Source of the DNA: Natronoglycomyces albus
GTDB taxonomy: Bacteria > Actinomycetota > Actinomycetes > Mycobacteriales > Micromonosporaceae
DNA: 64,000 nucleotides
NCBI RefSeq assembly: GCF_016925535.1
Contig: NZ_CP070496.1
Location: forward strand, 2,976,001-3,040,000
Direction of reading: 5' to 3'
Position numbers and translations under genes: made by a program. The notes beneath the pieces were generated by a model. That model was given only the letters and a program-made list of their open reading frames with translations, was not told the origin of the DNA and made no database searches. Position 1 is the first letter of the stretch. The number at the start of each line of letters is the position of its first letter. Shown one piece after another: positions 8,799-18,060 of this stretch.

Positions 8799-9509
8799 AT
8801 GTCAGATGCCGCAGCCGCTTTCCGAATGGACCTCGCCGCTCTCTCCACGGATGAGCAGGTGGAGGACGTCGCCCGTTTTTTCTATTCCGAGGATAATCCG
8901 TGGGGCGCGGATAATCAGATTCTCGGTGTCAGCATTGGCACCATCTTTCCTCTCGCGAAGCGGCATTCCTCGGCTATGTCCGTGGGTGACCTCGAGACGC
9001 TGTTGGAGGACCCTCACTATGAGGTCCGCATGGGGGCGGTGGCGATCATGGACTTTCAGGCCCGTCACAAGCGCACCCCCTCCTCTGTTCACGGTGAGCT
9101 ATACGAGCTGTACTTGCGGCGACATGACCGCATCAACAACTGGGATCTGGTAGATCGTGCCGCTCGGCGGGTCATTGGGGAGCACCTGCTCGAAGGTCGG
9201 CGCGAGGTGCTCGACGCTCTGGCCACCTCGGATAATCCCTGGGAGCGACGCACCTCCATCGTTGCCACGTTCGCCTTCTTGCGCTTGGGGCAGGCCGAGG
9301 ACACCTTCCGCATCTGCGCGGCCTTGCTGGCCGATTCGCATCCAATGGTGCAAAAGGCCATTGCCTCCTGGCTTCGCGAAGCTGGCAAGGTATCGCCCGA
9401 GGAATTCCGGTCTTTCCTCGATGACCACCACGCTTCGATGAACCGAGGCACGCTACGGCATGCCGTCTCTAAATTGACTCCGCAGCAGCGGCGGCGCTAT
9501 CTGGGTTGA
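8799..9509 (+). CDS. AlkD-like DNA alkylation repair protein
   Basis: 236 residues, the normal length for the AlkD/AlkC HEAT-repeat glycosylase family. Recognisable family signatures are 'FYSEDNPWGADNQILGVSIGTIFPLAKRH', 'MGAVAIMDFQARHK', 'NNWDLVDRAARRVIGEHL', 'NPWERRTSIVATFAFLRLG' and 'MVQKAIASWLREAGK'. AlkD removes N3- and N7-alkylpurines without base flipping. Trp and Asp in NNWDLVD, and Arg in ERRTSIV, match the family's DNA-contact and catalytic residues. It is divergent from the tmk gene, so it belongs to the same repair neighbourhood as ogt and alkA but is transcribed separately. Confidence 0.92.
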   Translation: MSDAAAAFRMDLAALSTDEQVEDVARFFYSEDNPWGADNQILGVSIGTIFPLAKRHSSAMSVGDLETLLEDPHYEVRMGAVAIMDFQARHKRTPSSVHGELYELYLRRHDRINNWDLVDRAARRVIGEHLLEGRREVLDALATSDNPWERRTSIVATFAFLRLGQAEDTFRICAALLADSHPMVQKAIASWLREAGKVSPEEFRSFLDDHHASMNRGTLRHAVSKLTPQQRRRYLG

Positions 9510-9701
9510 GGGCAATGGGTTTGGGGCAAATCTGGCGGGCGCCACCGATTTAGCGAAGGCCCTGTTGCCGACAACCGGTGGAATCATGCTGGCTGTTCTT
9601 GCACCGGGCTTAGCCTTCGGTGACACTGTGGAAACTGGCAGTGTGACTTAGGTGGTAGTCATCGGGCATTGTCATTGTCCACGTCGTTGAAGGAGAGAAC
9701 C

Positions 9702-10262
9702 GTGAAACTTCACGTCATCATCGCCAGTACCCGCCCTGGACGAGTGGGAGATCAGGTTGGTGAATGGTTTGCCGCCCAGGCCCAAGCGCATGGGAGTTTC
9801 CATGTGCGCCTGGTTGATCTAGCAGAGGTGAATTTGCCTTTCCTGGATGAACCGGCGCATCCTTCGGCGCGAAAGTACACGCACGAGCACACGCGCGCAT
9901 GGAGCGCAACGATCGATCAAGCCGACGCCTTCGTGTTCGTCACGCCCGAGTACAACAACGGAATGAACGCGCCGTTGAAGAACGCGCTGGACTTCCTGTA
10001 CCACGAGTGGGCGTATAAGCCTGCGGGCTTCGTCAGCTATGGCGGGGCCTCGGCGGGGCTGCGGGCGGTGCAGATGGCTAAGCAGGTCGCGACCACCTTG
10101 CGTATGTATGTGGTCAGTTCCGGGGTGGCGATCTCCAAGCGGCAGCGATTCGAGGAGGGCCGGTTGCGTCCCGACTCGGGCATGGAGCGTGCCGCGAGCG
10201 GCATGCTCGATGAGCTGGCCAAGGTCGCGCCAGCGATGCGCAGCCTCCGCGAGGCCACCTAA
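9702..10262 (+). CDS. NADPH-dependent FMN reductase family protein
   Basis: 186 residues from GTG 9702, chosen because AGGAGAG precedes it; a TTG 33 bases upstream has no such site. A flavodoxin-like fold is evident: HVIIASTRPGRVGDQVGEWF (FMN phosphate loop), FVFVTPEYNNGMNAPLKNALDFLYHEW and VSYGGASAGLRAVQ. Family members reduce FMN, quinones, azo dyes or chromate with NAD(P)H. The true substrate cannot be told from sequence. It is a monocistronic gene. Confidence 0.9.
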   Translation: MKLHVIIASTRPGRVGDQVGEWFAAQAQAHGSFHVRLVDLAEVNLPFLDEPAHPSARKYTHEHTRAWSATIDQADAFVFVTPEYNNGMNAPLKNALDFLYHEWAYKPAGFVSYGGASAGLRAVQMAKQVATTLRMYVVSSGVAISKRQRFEEGRLRPDSGMERAASGMLDELAKVAPAMRSLREAT

Positions 10263-10358
10263 GGAGATGTAAATTCCGCTCACATTGGACGATTTCTCCC
10301 CAATGGTGCCGTTCTAGACTGAATGGGTCCCGATTCTCTGCCAGCGAGGACGGCCCCC

Positions 10359-11552
10359 ATGAAAACGCAGCACCATGACCGCATCGGGTGGACCCACTAC
10401 ATCCGCAAGATGGGTAGCCGCAGCTACCACGACCGCTACGACGTGATGCCGGACAACCATCGCGGTTGGACCAACCGCCCGCACCGGATGCAGACCTACG
10501 AATGGCCGCACCTGATCGAGGCGCATACGCTGGACCAAGTGCGCGACGGCGACAGCCCCCAGCTCACCGTGCCCGCGGAAATGGCAATGCTCGACATCCT
10601 CCTGACCGACAACGACAACATCGGCAATTCGTCGATATTGCTCCTAGACGGCAAACTCCTCTGCGCCGGAGACGGGCGCTACCAAATACCGCTAGCGCCC
10701 GGCCCGCACACGGTCGAGGCGCAAAATGTGCGCGCCGCCCAAGTGAGCATTGTCGCGCGAGCCGGGGAACGGATCTGCCTCACCACCGAACGCGGTATCG
10801 GCCTCATCGCTCAGGTAAAAGCCCCCTCAGAGTTCCTGCGACCGTTCCAACCTCCGTCGCGCCGCCGGTGGAGGTTGGGTGTCCTCGGATTGAGCACCGG
10901 CGCGTTCGGGGCTGCGGCGGCCGCTGGCGCGCCGGGCATCGGCGCACTCATCGGCGCAATGGTCCTGGTAGTCGGCCTGAGGCTCACCATGCGCACAAAC
11001 CACCGAACGCTCCTCAAAGCAATCACACCATGGAACGTCGATCTGGGCCGCAGTGAACAGATCGACCTACCCGGTGCCGGGCAGGCGAGTCAAAAGACGT
11101 ACCGGCCCGTGCCCAGACCCCGGAAGAAAACCACCGGGCTCCTGGTGGAGTACGACCTCAGGCTGCATCGAGTAGCGGCGAAAAAATCCCCTTGGGAATC
11201 CTCCACTCACACCGGCGACAGCCCCTCCCTCGTGCGCGCCTATGCCGCGCCGCCGAAAATCCGCATCGATGGCCACACGCTCCCCTCGACCTGGGGGGCA
11301 TGGCTATATGAGCTCAAACCAGGGACCTATGAGGTCAACATTGGAGTCGACGCCGACACTCCCAACCAATTCGCCCAACGCAACACTGGACGCACCACCC
11401 AACACCGCACCGCCCAGGTCACCATTAGAGCGGGCAAGGTTACCAAGATTCGCGCCCGAGCCCACGTCTACCGAGTATGGCGTCCCGAAAACGACCAGGT
11501 CGAATCCTTCACTCCTCGACTAGACCTCAGGCTGTCGGTCCAACGATCGTGA
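10359..11552 (+). CDS. membrane protein with two PEGA-like halves, function unknown
   Basis: 397 residues from ATG 10359, which has GAGGA nine bases upstream. The N-terminal half contains a beta-rich segment (LLLDGKLLCAGDGRYQIPLAPGPHTVEAQNVRAAQVSIVARAGE) like a PEGA or carboxypeptidase-regulatory domain. A hydrophobic hairpin at about 190-220 (GVLGLSTGAFGAAAAAGAP, then IGALIGAMVLVVGLRL) is likely transmembrane. A second similar beta-domain follows (IRIDGHTLPSTWGAWLYELKPGTYEVNI...QVTIRAGKVTKI). No catalytic motif is visible. The repeat of ligand-binding-like domains on either side of a membrane hairpin is the main feature. Confidence 0.75.
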   Translation: MKTQHHDRIGWTHYIRKMGSRSYHDRYDVMPDNHRGWTNRPHRMQTYEWPHLIEAHTLDQVRDGDSPQLTVPAEMAMLDILLTDNDNIGNSSILLLDGKLLCAGDGRYQIPLAPGPHTVEAQNVRAAQVSIVARAGERICLTTERGIGLIAQVKAPSEFLRPFQPPSRRRWRLGVLGLSTGAFGAAAAAGAPGIGALIGAMVLVVGLRLTMRTNHRTLLKAITPWNVDLGRSEQIDLPGAGQASQKTYRPVPRPRKKTTGLLVEYDLRLHRVAAKKSPWESSTHTGDSPSLVRAYAAPPKIRIDGHTLPSTWGAWLYELKPGTYEVNIGVDADTPNQFAQRNTGRTTQHRTAQVTIRAGKVTKIRARAHVYRVWRPENDQVESFTPRLDLRLSVQRS

Positions 11553-11635
11553 AAACGCCGTTTGACAACACCGCTAATGGGTACCCGACGTAGGAGCAAC
11601 GGCTCACCAACCAACGACGGGAAACGGTAGCAACG

Positions 11636-12481
11636 ATGACTCAACCAGCCCAGCAACAAGACCCTCCCGGCACGACCGCGAAAATGCGGCCGCAGCCACG
11701 CGACGCAATGGCCGACTATGACGGACGTGGGCTCCTGAGCGGAAAGCGAGCGCTCATCACCGGTGGAGACTCCGGAATCGGCAAAGCCGTGGCCATCGCC
11801 TTTGCCAAAGAAGGCGCCGACGTGGCCATCGCCTACTTGGAAGAACACACCGACGCCAAAACCACCGCAGAGCTCGTAGGCAAAGCCGGCCGCACCTGCG
11901 TTCTCCTTCCGGGCGACCTAGGCGACCGAGAACAGTGCGCCTCAGTCGTCGAAAAAACGGTCAGCGAGCTAGGAGGGCTGGACATTCTGGTCAACAACCT
12001 CGCCACCCAGGCCCCTGTCGATACCCCCGAAGAAATCAGCGACGAGATGTGGCTGCACACGTTCAATATCAACATGCACAGCTACTTCCGCGTCACCGCC
12101 GCCGCGCTGCCGCATCTGGGCGAGGGCGACGCCATCATCAACACCAGCTCCGTCAACGGGCTGCGGGGAAATAAGGTCCTCATCGACTATTCGGCGACCA
12201 AGGGCGCGATCATCGCGTGGACACATTCGATGGCCCAGGCGCTGGCCGACCGAGGCATTCGCGTCAATTGCGTCGCGCCCGGACCTGTGTGGACTCCACT
12301 CATTCCCTCCACGTTGGAAGCAGAACACGTCGAAAAGTTCGGCCAAAATGTGCCATTGGGGCGCCCGGCCGAGCCCGATGAGCTGGCCCCATCGTATGTA
12401 TTCTTCGCCTCCAACCAGCTGTCCTCCTACTACACCGGGGAAGTGCTGGCCGCGCTCGGCGGCGAGACCCTACCCGGATGA
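11636..12481 (+). CDS. SDR-family oxidoreductase, YhdF/YdaD general-stress type
   Basis: 281 residues. The N-terminal extension (QQDPPGTTAKMRPQPRDAMADY...GLLSGKRALITGGDSGIGKAVA) is typical of the stress-linked glucose-dehydrogenase-like SDRs. The Rossmann motif is TGGDSGIG, then NNLA, catalytic Ser in NTSSVNG, and Y-x3-K in YSATKGA. It should be an NAD(P)-dependent alcohol or aldehyde oxidoreductase, substrate unknown. Neighbours include catalase and a small basic protein, which supports a general stress role. A G/C-rich hairpin follows the stop. Confidence 0.9.
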   Translation: MTQPAQQQDPPGTTAKMRPQPRDAMADYDGRGLLSGKRALITGGDSGIGKAVAIAFAKEGADVAIAYLEEHTDAKTTAELVGKAGRTCVLLPGDLGDREQCASVVEKTVSELGGLDILVNNLATQAPVDTPEEISDEMWLHTFNINMHSYFRVTAAALPHLGEGDAIINTSSVNGLRGNKVLIDYSATKGAIIAWTHSMAQALADRGIRVNCVAPGPVWTPLIPSTLEAEHVEKFGQNVPLGRPAEPDELAPSYVFFASNQLSSYYTGEVLAALGGETLPG

Positions 12482-12506
12482 GAACTGGCAGCTACCGGAT
12501 CCGAAC

Positions 12507-12536
12507 CGGTGGGGGCGGGGCTCACCCCGCCCCACC
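12507..12536 (+). terminator. hairpin between SDR and convergent small gene
   Basis: A stem of about 12 bp (GGTGGGGGCGGGG pairing with CCCCGCCCCACC, one bulge) lies 25 bases after the SDR stop and just before the convergent gene's stop. It lacks a U-tract and may act in both directions. Confidence 0.6.
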
Positions 12537-12545
12537 GCTCTCGCG

Positions 12546-12881
12546 CTAAGCGTTCTTCAGCGCTCGCTCCAACTGTGCCTTCGTCATCGTGGATATACCT
12601 TGAATCCCGGCCCGGCGCGCATCCTCATACAGCTGCCGCTTGGTCGGTCCACGCTCCTTCGACGAACGCGACGACCGCAAGCCTCCCCGTCGATAGGACG
12701 AGATGTCGTCGGTGGACACCCGACTGTGCTGCTCGGCATGCCCAGAACGGGCCCGTTCCTTGTTCACCGTCCGCGCGGCCACTTCCTTGGCCCGCTGAGC
12801 GCTGCTCCCCCGTTCTTTCGCCTGCGACTTGATGTGTTCGTATTGTCGTTCCTGCTTCTTCGTCCATGCCTGTTGCGGCAT
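12546..12881 (-). CDS. small basic helical protein ('plasmid stabilization protein' family; Rho-N-like C-terminus)
   Basis: 111 residues, very rich in Lys, Arg and Gln. The N-terminus MPQQAWTKKQERQYEHIKSQ and 'AKEVAARTVNKERARSG' match the actinobacterial family commonly labelled plasmid stabilization protein. The C-terminus (TKRQLYEDARRAGIQGISTMTKAQLERAL) looks like a Rho-termination-factor N-terminal-like SAP fold that binds nucleic acid. It may be a DNA-binding stress protein; the plasmid name has no support here. It has a GAAGGTGA site and lies 37 bases downstream of the catalase start-to-stop unit on the same strand. Confidence 0.8.
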   Translation of the reverse strand: MPQQAWTKKQERQYEHIKSQAKERGSSAQRAKEVAARTVNKERARSGHAEQHSRVSTDDISSYRRGGLRSSRSSKERGPTKRQLYEDARRAGIQGISTMTKAQLERALKNA

Positions 12882-12918
12882 CGGGGTTCACCTTCTCTCT
12901 TCATGACACCGGTCCACC

Positions 12919-15030
12919 TCAGGCGGCAATGTGCCCCGTATCCCGATCCCACGAACGGTGCTTGGCAACCTGTTGGGCGAAGCGGTCCACAAATTCGTCC
13001 GGGAGCTCATTGCCCATCGCCGTTGTGGTGACTACTCCGCGATCAAGCGCGACCGCCCCCGAATCGGCCAGCTGACCGAACACCTCACAAACCCGCAGCA
13101 GGTCAATCCCCTTCCCAAACGCCGCGACTGGCTTGCCGTGCTTAAACGCCTCACTGACGAAATGCCGGGCGTGCCCGTTTGACTTCAACGCCGCGACGCT
13201 ATCGGGTCCACAGGGGACCACCACCGCGTCATAGAGGACCGAGGCGACCGTTGACATGGCCCGATCAGCCTTAACCTCCACGCCATCGGCCGAGCGAATC
13301 CCCCCATCTGCGAGCCCGAGTACCTCCACCGACGCACCGCGCTGCGACAAGTCGCGCCTCAACTTGGTCACTCCACCCCCATCGACCCCATCGGCCGCCA
13401 AGATCGCGACCTGCCGGGTGTCGATACGTTCCACCGGTTCACGCAGTTGGGAGAGAGCCGGTGAACTCTGGCCGTGGTTGGGGCGAGTCTCCTGACTGGG
13501 AGGCACCACCCCGATCCCAGCGGCGACCTCGCGCGCCAAAGAGTGGTCAACGTTGTTGATTTGCTCAACAGCGCGCTGGCGAATATCCATGTCGCCGACC
13601 TTGCCCAACTCAAAACGGAACGCATCCACAATGTGGGCCTTTTCCGGGTCAGTCATCGAATTCCAAAACAGAGTCGCCTGACTGTAGTGATCCTGAAAGC
13701 TCTCACTGCGCTGGCGAATCTTGTGGCCCTCGATCTTCTCGGTGTAATGCTTGAAGACCTCGCTATCGGCTATCGCCGGGCAGCCACCGCCGACGGTGCT
13801 TTCGGAGTAAGCCGCGCGATTGCGGTGGATGCGCTGCTGGCCGTAGCCGTCGCGCTGGTTGTTGTGCACTGGCGCGACCGGCCGATTGACCGGGATCTGC
13901 GCGAAATTGGGGCCACCCAGACGGATCAACTGGGTATCGAGGTAGGAGAAGTTCCGCGCCTGCAACAGCGGGTCGTTGGTGAAGTCGATGCCCGGCACCA
14001 CGTTCGCGGTGTGAAAAGCGACCTGTTCGGTCTCGGCAAAGAAATTCTCCGGGTTGCGGTTGAGGACCATCCGCCCGACCGGCCGTACCGGCACCACTTC
14101 CTCGGGAATGACCTTGGTGGCGTCGAGAAGGTCGAATTCGAACTCAAACTCCTCGTTCTCACTGACCAGCTGTACGCCCAGTTCCCATTCCGGCCCATTG
14201 CCCGCCGCGATCGCCTCCCACAGGTCCCGGCGATTGAAATCGGCATCGGCACCGGCGATCTTCTGCGCCTCATCCCACACCAACGAATGCGTGCCTAGCA
14301 GTGGCGTCCAATGAAACTTGACGAATGTGCCCCGACCTTCGGCGTTGACTAGGCGGAAGGTGTGTACTCCGAAACCTTGCATCATGCGGTAGCTGCGCGG
14401 GATCGCCCGGTCAGACATCAGCCACATAATCGCGTGCAGCGTCTCCGGTTGCAACGACACGAAGTCCCACAACGTGTCATGCGCTGAGGCCGCCTGCGGG
14501 ATCTCGTTGTGCGGTTCAGGCTTCACCGCGTGAACGAAGTCGGGAAACTTGATGCCGTCTTGGATGAAAAAGACCGGGAAGTTGTTGCCCACCAGGTCAT
14601 AGTTGCCCTGCTCGGTATAGAACTTCGTGGCGAAACCCCGAACGTCGCGCACCGTATCGGCCGACCCGCGCGAACCGGCGACCGTGGAAAAACGCACGAA
14701 TACCGGCGTTTTCACGCTCGGATCGGTCAGAAACGGCGCGACCGTGTAATCGGACAAGCTCGCATCGTATGCCTGAAACGTCCCGTACGCCCCCGCACCC
14801 CGCGCATGCACGACCCGCTCGGGTATCCGCTCGTGATCGAAGTGGGTGAGTTTTTCGCGGAAGTGAAAGTCATCCATCAGGGTCGGCCCACGGCCGCCCG
14901 CGCTCAATGAGTCATCAGTGTGATCGACTTTGATGCCCTGCTGGGTGGTCAGGTGCGCGTCGGTGTCGTCGACCCGCGAGTGTTCAAGTTGGGAATCTTT
15001 AGCGTCGTGCGGCTCTGCCCTGTCACTCAT
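12919..15030 (-). CDS. katE: large-subunit catalase (HPII / KatE type)
   Basis: 703 residues, a clade 2 catalase. The distal His is His75 ([12 protein letters not shown]), the distal Asn is in [11 protein letters not shown] (about 149), and the heme-ligand Tyr is Tyr363 with Arg359 four residues before (RNFSYLDTQ). The extra C-terminal domain of about 150 residues ([23 protein letters not shown] ...) is the flavodoxin/class I glutamine-amidotransferase-like domain found only in large catalases. It dismutates H2O2 in the cytoplasm and is usually induced in stationary phase or stress. A GGAGGGG site precedes the ATG. The transketolase gene is divergent. Confidence 0.96.
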   Translation of the reverse strand: MSDRAEPHDAKDSQLEHSRVDDTDAHLTTQQGIKVDHTDDSLSAGGRGPTLMDDFHFREKLTHFDHERIPERVVHARGAGAYGTFQAYDASLSDYTVAPFLTDPSVKTPVFVRFSTVAGSRGSADTVRDVRGFATKFYTEQGNYDLVGNNFPVFFIQDGIKFPDFVHAVKPEPHNEIPQAASAHDTLWDFVSLQPETLHAIMWLMSDRAIPRSYRMMQGFGVHTFRLVNAEGRGTFVKFHWTPLLGTHSLVWDEAQKIAGADADFNRRDLWEAIAAGNGPEWELGVQLVSENEEFEFEFDLLDATKVIPEEVVPVRPVGRMVLNRNPENFFAETEQVAFHTANVVPGIDFTNDPLLQARNFSYLDTQLIRLGGPNFAQIPVNRPVAPVHNNQRDGYGQQRIHRNRAAYSESTVGGGCPAIADSEVFKHYTEKIEGHKIRQRSESFQDHYSQATLFWNSMTDPEKAHIVDAFRFELGKVGDMDIRQRAVEQINNVDHSLAREVAAGIGVVPPSQETRPNHGQSSPALSQLREPVERIDTRQVAILAADGVDGGGVTKLRRDLSQRGASVEVLGLADGGIRSADGVEVKADRAMSTVASVLYDAVVVPCGPDSVAALKSNGHARHFVSEAFKHGKPVAAFGKGIDLLRVCEVFGQLADSGAVALDRGVVTTTAMGNELPDEFVDRFAQQVAKHRSWDRDTGHIAA

Positions 15031-15301
15031 ACGTCCCCTCCTTCGCCATTGACCATGGGGATACCCAGCCGCAGGAGGGCTAAACCCGCCCGTGGTGAAA
15101 ATTCACCGATATCCACACAGCCCCAGGAGGTTTAGAACCGGCCAAAACGGGAACTCCTAAGAAAAGAGGCGCGCACGGTTGTATCCGTCGCCAGCGAAGG
15201 CTCGGTGCACCCAGGTGAACTAACCACCGATCTGGCCACCTCGGATCCGCAAGCGCGCCGCGAGCACACAACCGGCATAGCCAGTGCAATAAGGAGAAAC
15301 C

Positions 15302-17161
15302 GTGACCGACACCGACTTGCGACCATTCGACACCACTTTTGTCACCGACCTGGCCCGGCAACTGCGGGTTGACTCAGTCCGCTGCACCTCCGAAGCCGCC
15401 TCGGGTCACGCATCATCGGCGCTCTCCGCCGCCGACCTAGCGGCAGTCCTGCTCTCGCAGCACCTACGTTATGACTTCGACGCCCCCGAACTTCCCGGCA
15501 ACGACCGACTTGTTTTCTCAAAGGGCCACGCCTCGCCCCTGTATTACGCGATGTTGCGCGCCGTTGGAGTCATCAGCGACGAAGAATTGCTTACGTATCG
15601 TCAAGCGGGCAGCCGACTCGAAGGCCACCCCACCCCGCGCCTGCCATGGGTCGACGTCGCCACCGGCTCCCTCGGCCAAGGACTTCCCATCGGCGTGGGG
15701 ATGGCAATCGCGAACAACCGCCTTAACGACCTGCAAGGACGCACCTGGGTGCTGTGCGGCGACGGCGAAATGGCCGAAGGCTCCATGTGGGAGGCGTTCG
15801 CGCACGCCCAGCAAGAAGGCCTCGACCGGCTCACCGCGATTGTTGACGTCAACCGCCTCGGACAACGCGGCCCCACCCGTTACGGCTGGGACACCAGCGT
15901 CTACCAGAAGCGACTCGAAGCCTTTGGCTGGCACGTCGTCGTCGTGGACGGCCACGACCTCAACCAGATCAACGACGCGTTCGAAGAGGTGAAACAGGTC
16001 TCTGACCGCCCTAGCGCGATCTTGGCGCGAACAGTCAAGGGCAAGGGAGTGGCCGCGATCGAGGATCAATCCGACGCGCACGGCACTCCCGTGCCCGACT
16101 TCGATTCAGCGGTCTCGGAACTGGGGGGCCAGACCGACGTACAGGTGACTGTGGCTGTGCCAGATGTCCCTGGCACAAGGCCGCAACGGAGTTCGGCTCA
16201 GGTGGAATTGCCTACCTTTGAGGTGGGCGCTGAGGCGGCCACACGCGACGCTTTCGGCGAAGCGCTCAAGGCCCTCGGCGCGGCCCGCAGCGACGTGGTG
16301 GTCTTGGACGCGGAGGTCAGCGACTCGACGCGCAGCCGTTTCTTCGCCGAAGCCTATCCAGACCGGTTCGTCCAGTGTTACCTGGCTGAACAACAAATGA
16401 TCGCCGCCGCCGTTGGGATGGCAAAACTGGGCTGGACACCCTACGCGGCTACATTCGCCGCGTTCCTCACCCGCGCGCACGATTTCATCCGAATGGCCGC
16501 CGTCAGCGACGCCGATTTGCGTCTCGTTGGCTCCCACGCCGGAGTTGCCATAGGTCAGGACGGACCCTCACAAATGGGGTTGGAAGACCTCGCCATGATG
16601 CGCGCGACCTGCGGCAGCACCGTTTTGTATCCGTGCGACGCCAACCAGGCTGCCGCGCTAGTGGCCTCGATGGCCGATGTTTCCGGCATCAGCTACCTGC
16701 GCGCCAATCGCAACAAGGCTCCGGTGATTTATGAACCTGGCGAGGAATTCCCCATCGGCGGCAGCCGGGTGCTACGGGAATCAGACAACGACCAAGTCAC
16801 GTTGGTCGGCGCGGGCATCACGGTGCACGAAGCGCTCGAAGCCGCACGTACGTTGGCCGATAAGCACGGCATCAACGCACGGGTGATCGACATGTACTCG
16901 GTGAAACCGGCCGACGTTGACACGCTACGCAAAGCAGGCCTCGACACCGGCCTCATCATCACCGTTGAGGACCACTGGCCGCATGGAGGCCTGGGAGACG
17001 CTGTGCTCGACGCGGTCGCTCCGCTGGAACGCCCCTCGAAGGTCGCCAAACTGGCGGTACGTCATATGCCAGCCTCAGGCACTCCAGCCGAACAGCTACG
17101 CAAAGCCGGAATCGACGCAGAGTGCATCGTGGCCGCGGCTCGCACCATGCTGGTGGGTTGA
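15302..17161 (+). CDS. tkt: transketolase
   Basis: 619 residues from GTG 15302, with AAGGAG upstream. N-terminal TPP domain: SEAASGHASSALSAADL, KGHASPLYYAML and the diphosphate motif GDGEMAEGSMWEA with DVNRLGQRG. The Pyr domain has LAEQQMIAAAVGMAKLG with the catalytic Glu, and the C-terminal domain ends with ITVEDHWPHGGLGDAV. At 619 residues it is shorter than E. coli TktA (663) and resembles the archaeal/actinobacterial and TKTL-like type. It transfers two-carbon units in the pentose phosphate pathway. It lies divergent to the catalase, so it may be a second, stress-related isozyme rather than the main transketolase. Confidence 0.92.
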   Translation: MTDTDLRPFDTTFVTDLARQLRVDSVRCTSEAASGHASSALSAADLAAVLLSQHLRYDFDAPELPGNDRLVFSKGHASPLYYAMLRAVGVISDEELLTYRQAGSRLEGHPTPRLPWVDVATGSLGQGLPIGVGMAIANNRLNDLQGRTWVLCGDGEMAEGSMWEAFAHAQQEGLDRLTAIVDVNRLGQRGPTRYGWDTSVYQKRLEAFGWHVVVVDGHDLNQINDAFEEVKQVSDRPSAILARTVKGKGVAAIEDQSDAHGTPVPDFDSAVSELGGQTDVQVTVAVPDVPGTRPQRSSAQVELPTFEVGAEAATRDAFGEALKALGAARSDVVVLDAEVSDSTRSRFFAEAYPDRFVQCYLAEQQMIAAAVGMAKLGWTPYAATFAAFLTRAHDFIRMAAVSDADLRLVGSHAGVAIGQDGPSQMGLEDLAMMRATCGSTVLYPCDANQAAALVASMADVSGISYLRANRNKAPVIYEPGEEFPIGGSRVLRESDNDQVTLVGAGITVHEALEAARTLADKHGINARVIDMYSVKPADVDTLRKAGLDTGLIITVEDHWPHGGLGDAVLDAVAPLERPSKVAKLAVRHMPASGTPAEQLRKAGIDAECIVAAARTMLVG

Positions 17162-17578
17162 CTTCTGACTGAGGGGAATCCGGCAAGAATCAATTCGGAC
17201 TTTCGAATGAACGGGACTGACTCTTGTCGTTGAACTCAGCTGAAGCCGCTATCGACCACCGTACGTCCGCGAGGGCTTCACCGTCACAAGCCAGCCTCAT
17301 GGACACCTTGCGCTACTGCGGGGAGAGTCCTTTTGCCAACCATCGCCTGCGGCAGCATCAAACGCGGACCCGCGATGATGGCCGTGGCCAAACAGGTGGG
17401 CTGGACCGCTCAGCTCAGTACAAGAGGCCAACCGCGTCCACAACGAAACCCTAAGCCCCTCTCGCCTGCCAGCCGTGACAAGCGAGGGGCCGTGGGGAAA
17501 TCCCAGCCACACAGCGCATTGATGCCACAGGGCGAGGATCGCACCAAGTATCGCTATCGAAAAGGAAGGACCACCACC
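17162..17578. other. intergenic region, no convincing gene
   Basis: Short frames exist but lack start signals and protein-like composition. An imperfect stem (GCCCCTC... with GCGAGGGGC, about 17454-17492) could be a terminator. AAAGGAAGGA at about 17561-17570 is the ribosome binding site of the following small gene. Confidence 0.45.
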
Positions 17579-17770
17579 ATGCGCAACCCCATCCAACGCT
17601 TCATCGGCATGTGCCGCCGAATATTGGCCCATTGGCAAGTTCCACCGGAACCGCCGCCGCACGTTGGCCGGATCTCCTCAGGCGAGCCCGCTTCCGAGGA
17701 GGCGGAACCCCAACAAGAGCAACCCGAACCTGAGGAAAAGAGCGGGGAAGATTCCCCGCCTCGCCAATGA
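17579..17770 (+). CDS. small protein with acidic, proline-rich tail (hypothetical)
   Basis: 63 residues. The ATG at 17579 follows AAGGAAGGA at nine bases, which favours a real gene. The N-terminus is basic and amphipathic (MRNPIQRFIGMCRRILAHW), as in a membrane-surface helix. The rest is Pro/Glu/Gln-rich (EEAEPQQEQPEPEEKSGE) and likely unstructured. I do not recognise a family. It could be a spurious frame, since no homologue can be checked here. Confidence 0.4.
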   Translation: MRNPIQRFIGMCRRILAHWQVPPEPPPHVGRISSGEPASEEAEPQQEQPEPEEKSGEDSPPRQ

Positions 17771-18025
17771 AGCGGCCGTCGGGATCATGCTGGGGCGTGG
17801 CAACCCGCAAACCAAGAGTTGACCGAAGCCACCAAACAAGACCGCAAGTGGCGACTCATCGCAGCGCACCAACCCACCGATTTGCAGGTCAAAGCACCCA
17901 CCCAGGCGTAATCCACGCGGAATACTCCAGAAGCGCCCATAGGCCACCGAGAAAACCAATCACGACAGCTGATCGCTTCTAGCGCTGACAAATCTGAGCA
18001 AATATGCCAGTAAAATTGGCTTCTG

Positions 18026-18054
18026 TTGACACGCGATTGCAAGGCTGGTGCAAT
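18026..18054 (+). promoter_or_regulatory. predicted promoter of leaderless phhA transcript
   Basis: A perfect -35 TTGACA (18026-18031), 17-base spacer and an extended -10 (TGG then TGCAAT, 18049-18054) end six bases before the ATG at 18061. No ribosome binding site is present. Transcription should begin at or next to the start codon. Confidence 0.6.
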
Positions 18055-18060
18055 AGTTGC

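Noticed and set aside
13474-14298. Plus-strand frame of 274 codons opposite the catalase gene
   Set aside because: Antisense shadow; no ribosome binding site and no known fold.
17224-17454. Short plus-strand frame between transketolase and the small protein
   Set aside because: Composition random, no start signal, start overlaps no promoter.
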